The translations under genes and the position numbers were made by a program. The notes under the pieces were generated by a model. It had not been told where the DNA came from, ran no database searches, and saw only the letters and a program-made list of their open reading frames with translations. This document shows, one piece after another, positions 18,107-25,910 of a stretch of DNA of 64,000 nucleotides. Source of the DNA: Pseudomonas putida (GTDB lineage Bacteria; Pseudomonadota; Gammaproteobacteria; Pseudomonadales; Pseudomonadaceae); assembly GCF_016406145.1 (NCBI RefSeq), contig NZ_CP066306.1, positions 124,001-188,000 on the forward strand, given 5' to 3'. How positions within the stretch are numbered: the first letter of the stretch is position 1; every line of letters begins with the position of its first letter.

Positions 18107-18718
18107 GTTGTATTTGAGGTAGTCGGCGATGTTCGCCCGGTTCTTGTCGCTGTACTGGTAGCAGTTCGATCGGGCCGGAATTCGGGGATGTGTGTAGGTT
18201 TCGCAGACCCACCCGTTGAACTTCAGTTCGGCGTCTTCATGCGTGGCTGAAAGCAGATGGCCGATTTCATGGGCGGCGCTACTGTAAGCGGCCAATGAAG
18301 CGATGGCGGTGTTCTGTTTGAAGTAGGCCAGGCCCGCATTGTAGTTCAGCCCGCTGTGGTCATAGCTGTTGCGCGTCATCAGCAGGTGTTTGTTCATGAG
18401 AGAGAAGGGATGGTTCGAGGTTAGTTCAAGCACTCCTTGGGTGAATGCCTCAAGAATCTGACTGGATGGCAGGCCTTGGTAATCAATATCGGTGATGCCC
18501 GGCACGTTGCGTCGCAAGATCAGTTCCGTGGGGTGGGCGGTGAAACTGCGCATCTCATCGATCCAGTGCTGAAAGTAATCGTTGTGCAATTGCTCGTCGC
18601 TGATGCTGGTCAGTTCGTCGTGAAGGTAAACGGTCACAACCAGCGACTTGGCCGCTACGGCGCAAGGCAGCTGCAGGGACAGCAGAAGGCTGAAAAAGAG
18701 CGTGAGGGTCTTGGGCAT
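18098..18718 (-). CDS. small secreted zinc metalloprotease (metzincin-like)
   Basis: A 206-aa protein with a Sec signal peptide (LFFSLLLSLQLPCAVAA) and a zinc-protease motif HEIGHLLSATH at residues 150-160, i.e. HExxHxxxxxH with an acidic pair after it. That spacing is the metzincin pattern, although the usual Gly at the sixth position is Ser. Two Cys near the C-terminus (VCETYTHPRIPARSNC) could form a disulfide. The start MPKTLTLFFS follows CGGAGA. It is short for a metzincin, with no propeptide visible. Substrate unknown; probably periplasmic or exported. Confidence 0.82.
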   Translation of the reverse strand: MPKTLTLFFSLLLSLQLPCAVAAKSLVVTVYLHDELTSISDEQLHNDYFQHWIDEMRSFTAHPTELILRRNVPGITDIDYQGLPSSQILEAFTQGVLELTSNHPFSLMNKHLLMTRNSYDHSGLNYNAGLAYFKQNTAIASLAAYSSAAHEIGHLLSATHEDAELKFNGWVCETYTHPRIPARSNCYQYSDKNRANIADYLKYNSR

Positions 18719-18865
18719 GGCGATTCTCCGGGTGGATTGAATTGGCGGCGCGATCGTCACCACCTGGAATGCCTTTCGGCAGTCGGAAAAAGTTGTCCCA
18801 CGAGACAGCTTGCCCTTTGATCCGACATGTGCTTGTGGGGGTGGGCGGGCCGACTTGAAATACGC

Positions 18866-18871
18866 TACAAT
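18866..18871 (+). promoter_or_regulatory. -10 element of the purE leader promoter
   Basis: TACAAT fits the sigma70 -10 consensus; the -35 region is GC-rich and weak. A start near 18877 gives a leader of about 110 nt before purE that includes the terminator-like hairpin at 18913-18951. Confidence 0.45.
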
Positions 18872-18912
18872 CCCGCGCCTTCGGCCGACCCGGTCGATTC
18901 AGAATCCGTATG

Positions 18913-18951
18913 ACAAGCCACGCCGGTCCACCTGCGTGGCTTGTTGCTTTT
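18913..18951 (+). terminator. terminator-like hairpin in the purE leader (attenuator candidate)
   Basis: An 11-bp perfect stem (18913-18923 acaagccacgc with 18934-18944 gcgtggcttgt), a 10-nt loop and a T-rich tail (tgctttt). The gene upstream points away, so this cannot be the terminator of a preceding gene. It lies inside the transcribed leader of purE, which suggests premature termination control or a short leader RNA. Confidence 0.6.
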
Positions 18952-18987
18952 AGCGCGCCAGAAGGCGCTTGCAGGAGAGGCTCGACG

Positions 18988-19479
18988 ATGAGTGCACTGG
19001 TTGGCGTGATCATGGGCTCCAAGTCCGATTGGTCCACCCTTAGCCACACCGCCGATATGCTGGAAAAACTCGGCATTCCCTACGAAGTGAAGGTGGTTTC
19101 CGCCCACCGCACCCCGGATCTGCTGTTCCAGTACGCTGAAGAGGCCGAAGAGCGTGGCATCGAGGTGATCATCGCTGGCGCTGGTGGCGCTGCGCACCTG
19201 CCTGGCATGTGCGCTGCCAAGACCCACCTGCCGGTGCTGGGTGTGCCGGTACAGTCGTCGATGCTGTCGGGTGTCGACTCGCTGCTGTCGATCGTGCAGA
19301 TGCCTGCCGGCGTGCCGGTTGCCACCCTGGCCATCGGCCGTGCCGGTGCGGTCAACGCCGCGCTGCTGTCGGCTAGCATTCTCGGTGCCAAATACCCGCA
19401 GTATCACGCGGCGCTCAAGCAGTTCCGCACCGAGCAGACCGACACTGTGCTGGACAATCCAGACCCACGTCAGGCTTGA
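18988..19479 (+). CDS. purE: N5-carboxyaminoimidazole ribonucleotide mutase
   Basis: Purine biosynthesis enzyme that converts N5-CAIR to CAIR. It is 163 aa, class I Pur[21 protein letters not shown] at the N-terminus, the active-site [12 protein letters not shown] and the Gly-rich [12 protein letters not shown]. The start [10 protein letters not shown] follows AGGAGAGG. purK begins 10 bp after its stop, the standard purEK pair. The leader contains a promoter and a terminator-like hairpin. Confidence 0.96.
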   Translation: MSALVGVIMGSKSDWSTLSHTADMLEKLGIPYEVKVVSAHRTPDLLFQYAEEAEERGIEVIIAGAGGAAHLPGMCAAKTHLPVLGVPVQSSMLSGVDSLLSIVQMPAGVPVATLAIGRAGAVNAALLSASILGAKYPQYHAALKQFRTEQTDTVLDNPDPRQA

Positions 19480-19489
19480 GGCTGAACCC

Positions 19490-20572
19490 ATGAAGATCGG
19501 TGTTATCGGTGGCGGCCAGCTGGGCCGCATGCTGGCTCTGGCGGGAACCCCGCTGGGCATGAACTTCGCCTTCCTCGACCCGGCGCCGGACGCCTGCGCT
19601 GCGCCACTTGGCGAACACCTGCGTGCCGACTACGGCGACCAGGACCACCTTCGCCAGCTGGCGGACGAAGTCGATCTGGTGACTTTCGAGTTCGAAAGCG
19701 TCCCGGCCGAGACCGTGGCCTTCCTCTCGCAGTTCGTCCCGGTGTACCCGAGCGCCGAAGCGCTGCGCATTGCCCGCGACCGCCTGTTCGAGAAGAGCAT
19801 GTTCCGCGACCTGGGCATTCCTACCCCGGCCTTCGCCGATATTCTCTCGCAGGCCGACCTTGATGCGGCGGTGGCCAGTATCGGCCTTCCGGCTGTGCTC
19901 AAGACCCGGACCCTGGGTTACGACGGCAAGGGCCAAAAGGTACTGCGCACGCCTGAGGATGTGGTGGGTACTTTTGCCGAGCTGGGCAGCGTGCCGTGCC
20001 TGCTGGAAGGCTTCGTGCCGTTCACCGGCGAAGTGTCCTTGGTGGCCGTGCGAGCACGCGATGGCGAAACCCGCTTCTACCCGTTGGTGCATAACACCCA
20101 CGAGAGCGGCATCCTGCGCCTGTCTGTGGCAAGCCAGGCGCACCCGCTGCAGGCCCTGGCCGAAGATTATGTCGGCCGTGTGCTCAAGCAGCTGGACTAT
20201 GTGGGTGTGATGGCCTTCGAGTTCTTTGAAGTCGACGGTGGCCTCAAGGCCAACGAGATCGCGCCGCGTGTGCACAACTCCGGCCACTGGACCATCGAAG
20301 GTGCCGAGTGCAGCCAATTCGAAAACCACCTGCGCGCTGTTGCCGGCCTGCCGCTGGGTTCGACTGCCAAGGTCGGCGAGAGCGCCATGCTCAACTTCAT
20401 CGGTGAGGTGCCGGCAGTAGACAAGGTCATTGCCATCGATGACTGCCACCTGCATCACTATGGCAAGGCCTTCAAGGCCGGGCGCAAGGTCGGTCACGCC
20501 ACCCTGCGTTGCCAGGATATGGCCACCCTCGAGCGCAAGATTGCCGAAGTAGAGGCCTTGATCGGCAACTGA
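19490..20572 (+). CDS. purK: N5-carboxyaminoimidazole ribonucleotide synthase
   Basis: ATP-grasp enzyme, 360 aa, that makes N5-CAIR from AIR, bicarbonate and ATP, the substrate of PurE. The start MKIGVIGGGQLGRMLALAG is the N-terminal PurK signature. ATP-grasp features include VLKTRTLGYDGKGQ, the ligands in VMAFEFFEVDGG and NEIAPRVHNSGHWT. It is 10 bp downstream of purE in one transcription unit; a hairpin follows at 20624-20652. Confidence 0.96.
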   Translation: MKIGVIGGGQLGRMLALAGTPLGMNFAFLDPAPDACAAPLGEHLRADYGDQDHLRQLADEVDLVTFEFESVPAETVAFLSQFVPVYPSAEALRIARDRLFEKSMFRDLGIPTPAFADILSQADLDAAVASIGLPAVLKTRTLGYDGKGQKVLRTPEDVVGTFAELGSVPCLLEGFVPFTGEVSLVAVRARDGETRFYPLVHNTHESGILRLSVASQAHPLQALAEDYVGRVLKQLDYVGVMAFEFFEVDGGLKANEIAPRVHNSGHWTIEGAECSQFENHLRAVAGLPLGSTAKVGESAMLNFIGEVPAVDKVIAIDDCHLHHYGKAFKAGRKVGHATLRCQDMATLERKIAEVEALIGN

Positions 20573-20623
20573 TCGGGCATCTGATCGAACTTCTGCAAGC
20601 GGTTCGCCCTCTGAAATGGCAAC

Positions 20624-20652
20624 AAGCCAAAGCGCTGTCTAGGCTTTGGCTT
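20624..20652 (+). terminator. hairpin after purK
   Basis: A 10-bp perfect stem, aagccaaagc (20624-20633) with gctttggctt (20643-20652), between purK and the next gene. The following bases are only partly T-rich, so it is a weak or partial terminator. Confidence 0.5.
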
Positions 20653-20680
20653 GCTCCATCTTCACTGCAGAGGGATTGCC

Positions 20681-20926
20681 ATGGGCATCATTGGAACTAT
20701 CTTCATCGGCCTCATCGTTGGCCTGCTGGCGCGCTTCATCAAGCCCGGCGACGACAGCATGGGCTGGATCATGACCATCCTGCTGGGTATCGCCGGCTCC
20801 TTGATCGCCACGTATGGCGGCCAGGCCTTGGGGATTTACCAGGCCGGGCAGGCAGCGGGCTTCTTCGGCGCGCTGGTCGGTGCCATCGTCCTGCTGGTGA
20901 TCTTCGGATTCATCAAGAAACGCTGA
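20681..20926 (+). CDS. GlsB/YeaQ/YmgE-family membrane protein
   Basis: An 81-aa inner membrane protein of the transglycosylase-associated / YeaQ-YmgE family. Three hydrophobic segments are seen, with the family motifs GLIVGLLARFIKPG, MTILLGIAGSLIATYGG and FFGALVGAIVLLVIFGF. The start MGIIGT follows AGAGGG. Members are often induced by osmotic, acid or general stress; the molecular role is unknown. Confidence 0.9.
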   Translation: MGIIGTIFIGLIVGLLARFIKPGDDSMGWIMTILLGIAGSLIATYGGQALGIYQAGQAAGFFGALVGAIVLLVIFGFIKKR

Positions 20927-20974
20927 ATTCTGGTTAGAATGCCCGGCAATTCATCCGAGTTGCCGAGCATTTTC

Positions 20975-21508
20975 ATGCGTGCCTTTTTTCTCATCCCCAT
21001 GCTTCTGGCCAGCACCCTGGCCCATGCCGAACTGCCTGAAACCGACTGGCTCGAGCTCATGCCCAAGTCGGACCAGAAAGCCCTCGAACAGATGCCCGAG
21101 ATCGACCACAACTCGCCGGAGGCGATGGGTACCTTTACCGACAAGGGCGGCTTGAAGCAAAGCAAGGGCCTGCCGGCGGTTATGTACTCGACCAAGACCG
21201 TGGCCGCCATGAACGGCAAAGAAATTCGTCTTGGCGGTTACCCCGTGCCGCTTGAAAGCGATGCCAAGGGCAACAGCACGCTGTTCTTCCTGGTGCCTTA
21301 CCCGGGCGCCTGCATCCATGTACCGCCGCCGCCACCCAACCAGCTGGTGCTGGTGCGCTATCCGAAGGGCTTGAAGATCGATGACATCTACACGCCGTTG
21401 TGGGTCAGCGGGACGTTGAAGGTGGAAAAGGTCAGCAACGATCTGGCCGATGCGGCGTATGCTCTGGAAGCCGGGAAGGTGAGGGTGGTGGAGGACGCTG
21501 ACCTGTGA
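20975..21508 (+). CDS. DUF3299-family exported protein
   Basis: A 177-aa exported protein of unknown function. The start MRAFFLIPMLLASTLAHA gives a good signal peptide; an ATG twelve codons upstream would hide it. The mature part has the DUF3299 pattern: GKEIRLGGYPVPLE, LFFLVPYPGACIHVPPPPPN and a C-terminal WVSGTLKVEKV. The single Cys-His-Pro-run region is the family's most conserved part. A -10-like TAGAAT lies at 20935-20940. Likely periplasmic. Confidence 0.85.
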   Translation: MRAFFLIPMLLASTLAHAELPETDWLELMPKSDQKALEQMPEIDHNSPEAMGTFTDKGGLKQSKGLPAVMYSTKTVAAMNGKEIRLGGYPVPLESDAKGNSTLFFLVPYPGACIHVPPPPPNQLVLVRYPKGLKIDDIYTPLWVSGTLKVEKVSNDLADAAYALEAGKVRVVEDADL

Positions 21509-21540
21509 AGGGGCTGCACCTGCAGGTATGCGCGATCTCC

Positions 21541-21590
21541 GTAGGAGCGGCCTTGTGTCGCGAAAGGACCGCACAGCGGTCCCAGGCAGT
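21541..21590. repeat. REP element
   Basis: A single REP unit, reading taggagcggccttgtgtcgc then gaaaggaccgcacagcggtc, between the convergent DUF3299 and mutarotase genes. It reaches almost to the mutarotase stop codon. Confidence 0.75.
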
Positions 21591-21594
21591 TGAA

Positions 21595-22491
21595 TCAAAG
21601 CGCTTCGCTGCCAATTGCCACTTGCAGCGAATGGAACGCCCCAGGCTTCAACTCCACCACATCGTCCCAGACATTCGCCGTCTCGATGCACAGCATTCGC
21701 TGCCAGCCATCATCGGCCATGTCAGGCAATTCCTGGGCTCTGTCGGTCCATGGGTTCCAGATCACCGCTGAACGTGAACCGCTGCTGCTCAGGGTAATGC
21801 GCCGGTTCCAGTGCGGGTCGACAATGCCCAGTTGCGCAGGCGTATTCAGGTAGATGCGATCGGTCTCACCGGTGAACGTCAGCGCACCCTGCTGCTGGCG
21901 CTGTTCCCAGTCAGCCAGAGTCTCGATGTAGCCCAGCCCGTCGACACCCTCGACCCGCGCCTGACGCACATCGCTGACGGCAAAATAGCTGTGCAGGGCC
22001 TGGCTGATGGTGACAGGGGTATTGCCCCTGTTACGGCTGGTGAGGGTCAGTTCAAGCGCATCACCCATGACGATCAGCAGCTTCAGCTCCACATCATGTG
22101 GCCACTCCGGCAGGTCGCCCTGGGCCTCCGGCAGTTCGAATTCGATGCGCAGCGCGCTGGCTGCTTCTTCGATGCCCAGCAGTTGCCAGTCCCGTGTGCG
22201 GGCCAACCCATGGGCGGGAGCCTGTGTGCCACGGTACATGCCCTGGACGGATTCGGGGTTGCGCTGCAGGTTACCGAACCACGGCCAGCACACCGGCACA
22301 CCTGCGCGCACCGACTTACCCTGACGGAACATGGCCTGGTCACTCAGCCACAGCAGCGGCGGCTCGCCAATGTGCTGGTAGCTGAGGATCTGCGCGCCCT
22401 GCTGGGCGATCAGTAGTTCGGCACGGTCGCTGGTGATACGCCAGCAGTTGAGTTCGCCGTGTTGCTCGGTTACAACCTGGAAGGTAGCCAT
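21595..22491 (-). CDS. D-hexose-6-phosphate mutarotase (YeaD family)
   Basis: Aldose-1-epimerase-fold protein of 298 aa, expected to interconvert anomers of glucose 6-phosphate. Features are the strand-rich galactose mutarotase fold with GAQILSYQHIGEPPLLWLS, AGVPVCWPWFGN, PAHGLARTRDW (conserved His) and the C-terminal WNPWTDRAQELPDMADDGW and CIETANV. The start MATFQVVTEQHG lies after a weak GAG-rich site. A stand-alone housekeeping gene here. Confidence 0.9.
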   Translation of the reverse strand: MATFQVVTEQHGELNCWRITSDRAELLIAQQGAQILSYQHIGEPPLLWLSDQAMFRQGKSVRAGVPVCWPWFGNLQRNPESVQGMYRGTQAPAHGLARTRDWQLLGIEEAASALRIEFELPEAQGDLPEWPHDVELKLLIVMGDALELTLTSRNRGNTPVTISQALHSYFAVSDVRQARVEGVDGLGYIETLADWEQRQQQGALTFTGETDRIYLNTPAQLGIVDPHWNRRITLSSSGSRSAVIWNPWTDRAQELPDMADDGWQRMLCIETANVWDDVVELKPGAFHSLQVAIGSEAL

Positions 22492-22562
22492 TGCGCTCGT
22501 CTCATTGATTGCCTGTGGGCCTTCGACCCGGTGGCTTGCAATGAGTTTACCGCTCGTATGGC

Positions 22563-22961
22563 TTAGCGACGAGGCACCGAGCGGGTGCGGCCGCTGCCAT
22601 CGATGGCGACGAAGACGAACACTGCTTCGGTAACCTTGCGCCATTCGCTGGACAGCGGGTCGTCGCTCCACACTTCGACCATCATCTGGATCGAGCTGCG
22701 GCCGATTTCCAGCGTCTGGGTATAGAACGACAGTTGTGCGCCCACGGCCACAGGCACCAGGAAGGCCATGCGGTCAATGGCCACTGTCGCCACCCGGCCA
22801 CCCGCGACGCGGCTCGCCATGGCAGTGCCTGCCAGGTCCATCTGGGCGACCAGCCAGCCGCCAAAGATGTCGCCAAAACCGTTGGTTTCGCGGGGCAACG
22901 CAGTGATTTGCAGGGCCAGGTCGCCTTGCGGGATAGGATCTTCTTGTTCGAGCTCAATCAT
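22563..22961 (-). CDS. acyl-CoA thioesterase (YciA-like hotdog)
   Basis: A 132-aa single-hotdog thioesterase. The family pattern TNGFGDIFGGWLVAQMDLAG (conserved Asn/Gly and catalytic Asp) and the VAIDRMAFLVPVAVGA strand identify the acyl-CoA hydrolase/YciA group. The start MIELEQEDPIPQGD follows AGAGG; a longer reading is possible but runs into the intergenic region. It probably hydrolyses short to medium acyl-CoAs in the cytoplasm. Confidence 0.9.
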   Translation of the reverse strand: MIELEQEDPIPQGDLALQITALPRETNGFGDIFGGWLVAQMDLAGTAMASRVAGGRVATVAIDRMAFLVPVAVGAQLSFYTQTLEIGRSSIQMMVEVWSDDPLSSEWRKVTEAVFVFVAIDGSGRTRSVPRR

Positions 22962-23318
22962 GCGGTGGGGCCTCTGACCCGTGACGCTTTCGTTGGTGTG
23001 GCGCAAAGGCCGAGTAAACGATTCAGCTTGAAACATACTACGCCGATTTCGTTTCGCTGGACGGCCGTAGGGAAATTCTGCGAAACCGCCTGACTTAAAA
23101 GACCGGCGTTTTCGCACAACATCCCACCGTGGCGGCAACGTTTTCCTACGAACGGGCAGTATATATAGCCAAACGCTCAGCGACGACCGTGCAGTCATGA
23201 ATATCTGTATGGATTTTGTATCGCTTTCAGCACGCCCCGGCAATTTGCTATCTTCGCCTGTCACCGCCAGAAGCCGCGTGCCAAGCGGCCTGCATGCCCT
23301 ACAAGAGAAGAACAAGCA
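22962..23318. other. intergenic region between thioesterase and MFS genes
   Basis: A 357-bp divergent control region. A TATACT on the minus strand (23163-23158) is a possible -10 for the thioesterase gene and TATCTT (23249-23254) a possible -10 for the MFS gene; both lack a good -35. The central part, about 23155-23225, is AT-rich. The 3' end carries the A-rich Crc-type motif before the MFS start. No real gene is seen. Confidence 0.5.
23308..23315 (+). promoter_or_regulatory. candidate Crc/Hfq (CA) motif at MFS start
   Basis: AAGAACAA matches AANAANAA and lies 3 nt before the ATG, overlapping the ribosome-binding region (AAGAGAAG). That is the position at which Hfq-Crc blocks translation of catabolic and transport genes in pseudomonads. 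Confidence 0.45.
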
Positions 23319-24608
23319 ATGACCTCCGTGCCGAGCAGTATCGAGCAGCCCTCGCGGCCGCTGACCCGCAGTGACTACAAGACCCTCTCACTGTCCGCGT
23401 TAGGCGGAGCCCTTGAGTTCTACGACTTCATCATTTTCGTGTTTTTCGCCACGGTGGTCGGCAAGCTGTTCTTCCCGGCCGACATGCCCGAGTGGCTGCG
23501 TCTGATGCAGACCTTCGGCATTTTCGCCGCTGGCTACCTGGCCCGGCCGCTGGGCGGCATCATCATGGCCCACTTCGGCGACCTGCTTGGGCGCAAGAAG
23601 ATGTTCACCCTGAGCATCTTCATGATGGCCCTGCCAACGCTGATCATGGGCTTGCTGCCGACCTATGCCCAGATCGGCATGTGGGCACCGATCCTGTTGC
23701 TGTTGATGCGCGTGATCCAGGGTGCGGCGATCGGGGGCGAAGTGCCTGGCGCCTGGGTGTTCGTGTCCGAGCATGTGCCAGCGCGCAATACCGGCTATGC
23801 CTGCGGCACCCTGACCGCCGGCCTGACCGCTGGCATTCTGCTTGGCTCGCTGGTGGCGACACTGATCAACACGGTCTATAGCGTTGAAGAAGTCGCCGAC
23901 TACGCCTGGCGTATCCCGTTCCTGCTTGGCGGCGTGTTCGGCCTGTTCTCGGTGTACCTGCGCCGCTGGCTGCACGAAACTCCGGTATTCGCCGAGATGC
24001 AGCAGCGCAAGGCGCTTGCCGAAGAGCTGCCGCTGCGGGCCGTGCTGCGTGATCACCGCGGGCCGATCATCCTGTCGATGCTGCTGACCTGGATGCTTTC
24101 TGCCGGCATCGTAGTGGTCATCCTGATGACACCGGCGTTGTTGCAGAGCATCTACCACATCAGCCCCACCGACTCACTCAAGGCCAACAGCCTGGCGATC
24201 GTGCTGCTTAGCCTTGGCTGCATCGGCTCTGGCAGCCTGGCCGACCGCTTTGGTGCCGGCCGCGTCTTCGTGATCGGCAGCCTGTTGCTGCTGGTGACGT
24301 CCTGGACCTTCTACCACAGCCTGCCGACCCACCCGCAACTGCTGTTCCCGCTGTATGCCATCACCGGCCTGTGCGTAGGCGTGATCGGCGCGGTGCCCTA
24401 TGTGATGGTCAAGGCGTTCCCGGCGGCAGTGCGCTTCAGCGGCCTGTCGTTCTCCTACAACGTGGCCTATGCCATTTTCGGCGGCTTGACGCCGATGGTG
24501 GTGACCGCGCTGCTCAAGGTCAGTCCGATGGCGCCTGCTTATTACGTAGCGGGCCTGTGCGCCGTCGGTCTGGTTGTCGGGCTGTACTTGCTGTCGAAAA
24601 AACGCTGA
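23319..24608 (+). CDS. MFS transporter, metabolite:H+ symporter family
   Basis: Inner membrane transporter of 429 aa with twelve predicted helices. It belongs to the MHS group (ProP, KgtP, citrate and shikimate carriers): N-terminal GGALEFYDFIIFVFFA, AGYLARPLGGIIMAHFGDLLGRKKMF (the MFS loop 2-3 motif), and GAAIGGEVPGAWVFVSEH. The substrate, probably an organic acid or amino-acid derivative, cannot be told. The overlapping CA motif suggests catabolite repression. A bidirectional hairpin ends the gene before pstS. Confidence 0.9.
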   Translation: MTSVPSSIEQPSRPLTRSDYKTLSLSALGGALEFYDFIIFVFFATVVGKLFFPADMPEWLRLMQTFGIFAAGYLARPLGGIIMAHFGDLLGRKKMFTLSIFMMALPTLIMGLLPTYAQIGMWAPILLLLMRVIQGAAIGGEVPGAWVFVSEHVPARNTGYACGTLTAGLTAGILLGSLVATLINTVYSVEEVADYAWRIPFLLGGVFGLFSVYLRRWLHETPVFAEMQQRKALAEELPLRAVLRDHRGPIILSMLLTWMLSAGIVVVILMTPALLQSIYHISPTDSLKANSLAIVLLSLGCIGSGSLADRFGAGRVFVIGSLLLLVTSWTFYHSLPTHPQLLFPLYAITGLCVGVIGAVPYVMVKAFPAAVRFSGLSFSYNVAYAIFGGLTPMVVTALLKVSPMAPAYYVAGLCAVGLVVGLYLLSKKR

Positions 24609-24639
24609 TAGTGCTCTAGCCCCCGCTCCTGCAACATTT

Positions 24640-24676
24640 TGAAAGGCCATCCTGGGTATCCAGTGATGGCCTTTCA
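24640..24676 (+). terminator. terminator between MFS gene and pstS
   Basis: A 12-bp perfect stem, tgaaaggccatc (24640-24651) with gatggcctttca (24665-24676). Its right arm ends 5 bp before the pstS Pho box, so it insulates the pst promoter from upstream transcription. Confidence 0.7.
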
Positions 24677-24681
24677 TCCAA

Positions 24682-24710
24682 TTGTCATATTGGAGTCATA
24701 TCGTGTTCAT
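24682..24710 (+). promoter_or_regulatory. Pho box (PhoB site) of pstS
   Basis: Three direct 7-bp units at 11-bp spacing: ttgtcat (24682-24688), gagtcat (24693-24699) and tgttcat (24704-24710), against the PhoB consensus CTGTCAT repeated every 11 bp. It ends 63 bp before the pstS ATG. PhoB is encoded at 36.9 kb in this window. Confidence 0.88.
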
Positions 24711-24773
24711 GCGGCCTGCAGATACTTGGGCCCGATCCATCCAACATCCCAATATTCCTGCTAGGAGCAAGGC

Positions 24774-25772
24774 ATGAAACTGAAGCGTTTGATGGCGGCC
24801 CTCACCTTTGCCGCCGCTGGCGTTGCAACCGCCAACGCGGTAGCCGCCGTCGACCCTGCGATCCCGACCTACACCAAGACCACTGGTGTTTCGGGCAACC
24901 TCTCCAGCGTCGGTTCCGACACCCTCGCGAACCTCATGACTCTGTGGGCCGAGGCCTACAAGAAGGAATATCCGAACGTCAACATCCAGATCCAGGCTGC
25001 CGGCTCCTCCACTGCGCCACCCGCGCTGACCGAAGGCACCGCCAACCTTGGCCCGATGAGCCGCAAGATGAAGGACGTCGAGCTGCAGGCCTTCGAGCAG
25101 AAGTATGGCTACAAGCCGACCGCCATCCCGGTCGCCGTCGACGCCCTGGCCGTGTTCGTACACAAAGACAACCCGATCAAGGGCCTGACCATGGCTCAGG
25201 TCGACGCGATTTTCTCTTCCACTCGTCTGTGCGGCGCCAAGGCTGACGTCAAGACCTGGGGCGACCTGGGCGTGACCGGCGACCTGGCCAACAAGCCAGT
25301 TCAGCTGTTCGGCCGTAACTCGGTATCGGGTACCTACGGTTACTTCAAGGAAGAGGCTCTGTGCAAAGGTGACTTCAAGCCTAATGTCAACGAACAGCCC
25401 GGCTCGGCGTCGGTCGTGCAGTCGATCAGCTCCTCGTTGAACGGCATCGGCTACTCGGGTATCGGCTACAAGACTGCCAGCGTCAAGACCGTAGGTCTGG
25501 CCAAGAAGGAAGGTGGCGAGTTCATCGAAGACAACGAGGCCAATGCCCTGAACGGCACCTACCCGCTGTCGCGCTTCCTGTACGTCTACGTCAACAAGGC
25601 CCCGAACAAGCCTCTGGCCCCGCTGGAAGCCGAGTTCGTCAAGCTGGTGCTGTCGCAGGCTGGCCAGCAGGTCGTGGTGAAGGACGGCTACATTCCGCTG
25701 CCGGCCAAGGTGGTCGACAAGACCCTGGCTGACCTGGGCCTGTCCCACGCCGGTAACGTTGCAAAGAAGTAA
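24774..25772 (+). CDS. pstS: phosphate-binding periplasmic protein
   Basis: High-affinity phosphate receptor of the Pst ABC transporter, 332 aa. A Sec signal peptide ([17 protein letters not shown]) precedes the mature protein. Phosphate-binding features of the PstS fold are [33 protein letters not shown] and [22 protein letters not shown] follows CTAGGAGCAAGG. It has its own Pho box and is followed by a strong hairpin, an arrangement that lets the binding protein be made in excess over the permease. Confidence 0.97.
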   Translation: MKLKRLMAALTFAAAGVATANAVAAVDPAIPTYTKTTGVSGNLSSVGSDTLANLMTLWAEAYKKEYPNVNIQIQAAGSSTAPPALTEGTANLGPMSRKMKDVELQAFEQKYGYKPTAIPVAVDALAVFVHKDNPIKGLTMAQVDAIFSSTRLCGAKADVKTWGDLGVTGDLANKPVQLFGRNSVSGTYGYFKEEALCKGDFKPNVNEQPGSASVVQSISSSLNGIGYSGIGYKTASVKTVGLAKKEGGEFIEDNEANALNGTYPLSRFLYVYVNKAPNKPLAPLEAEFVKLVLSQAGQQVVVKDGYIPLPAKVVDKTLADLGLSHAGNVAKK

Positions 25773-25780
25773 GTAACTGA

Positions 25781-25812
25781 GGAAAAGGCCGGCACTGAAG
25801 CCGGTCTTTTCC
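25781..25812 (+). terminator. intrinsic terminator after pstS
   Basis: A 13-bp stem with one G-U pair (25781-25793 with 25800-25812) and a 6-nt loop; the right arm holds a T run. It lies 8 bp after the pstS stop and separates pstS from the pstC promoter. Confidence 0.85.
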
Positions 25813-25870
25813 ACGAATTCTCGGTCCGAAGCCAGGGCTCCTGAGCGGCGGGCTTTTTTGCGTCAACGCA

Positions 25871-25888
25871 CTGTCATGTTTTTGTCAT
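25871..25888 (+). promoter_or_regulatory. Pho box of pstC
   Basis: ctgtcat (25871-25877), a 4-nt spacer and ttgtcat (25882-25888): almost a perfect PhoB box, 22 bp before the pstC start codon. pstCAB-phoU is therefore likely to have its own PhoB-dependent promoter besides read-through from pstS. Confidence 0.88.
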
Positions 25889-25910
25889 ACGGGACCGCTA
25901 GGGTGTGCGC

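Noticed and set aside
18913..18944. Purine riboswitch in the purE leader
   Set aside because: Only one hairpin is apparent; the three-way junction and conserved core of the guanine/adenine riboswitch are not seen, so only attenuation is proposed.
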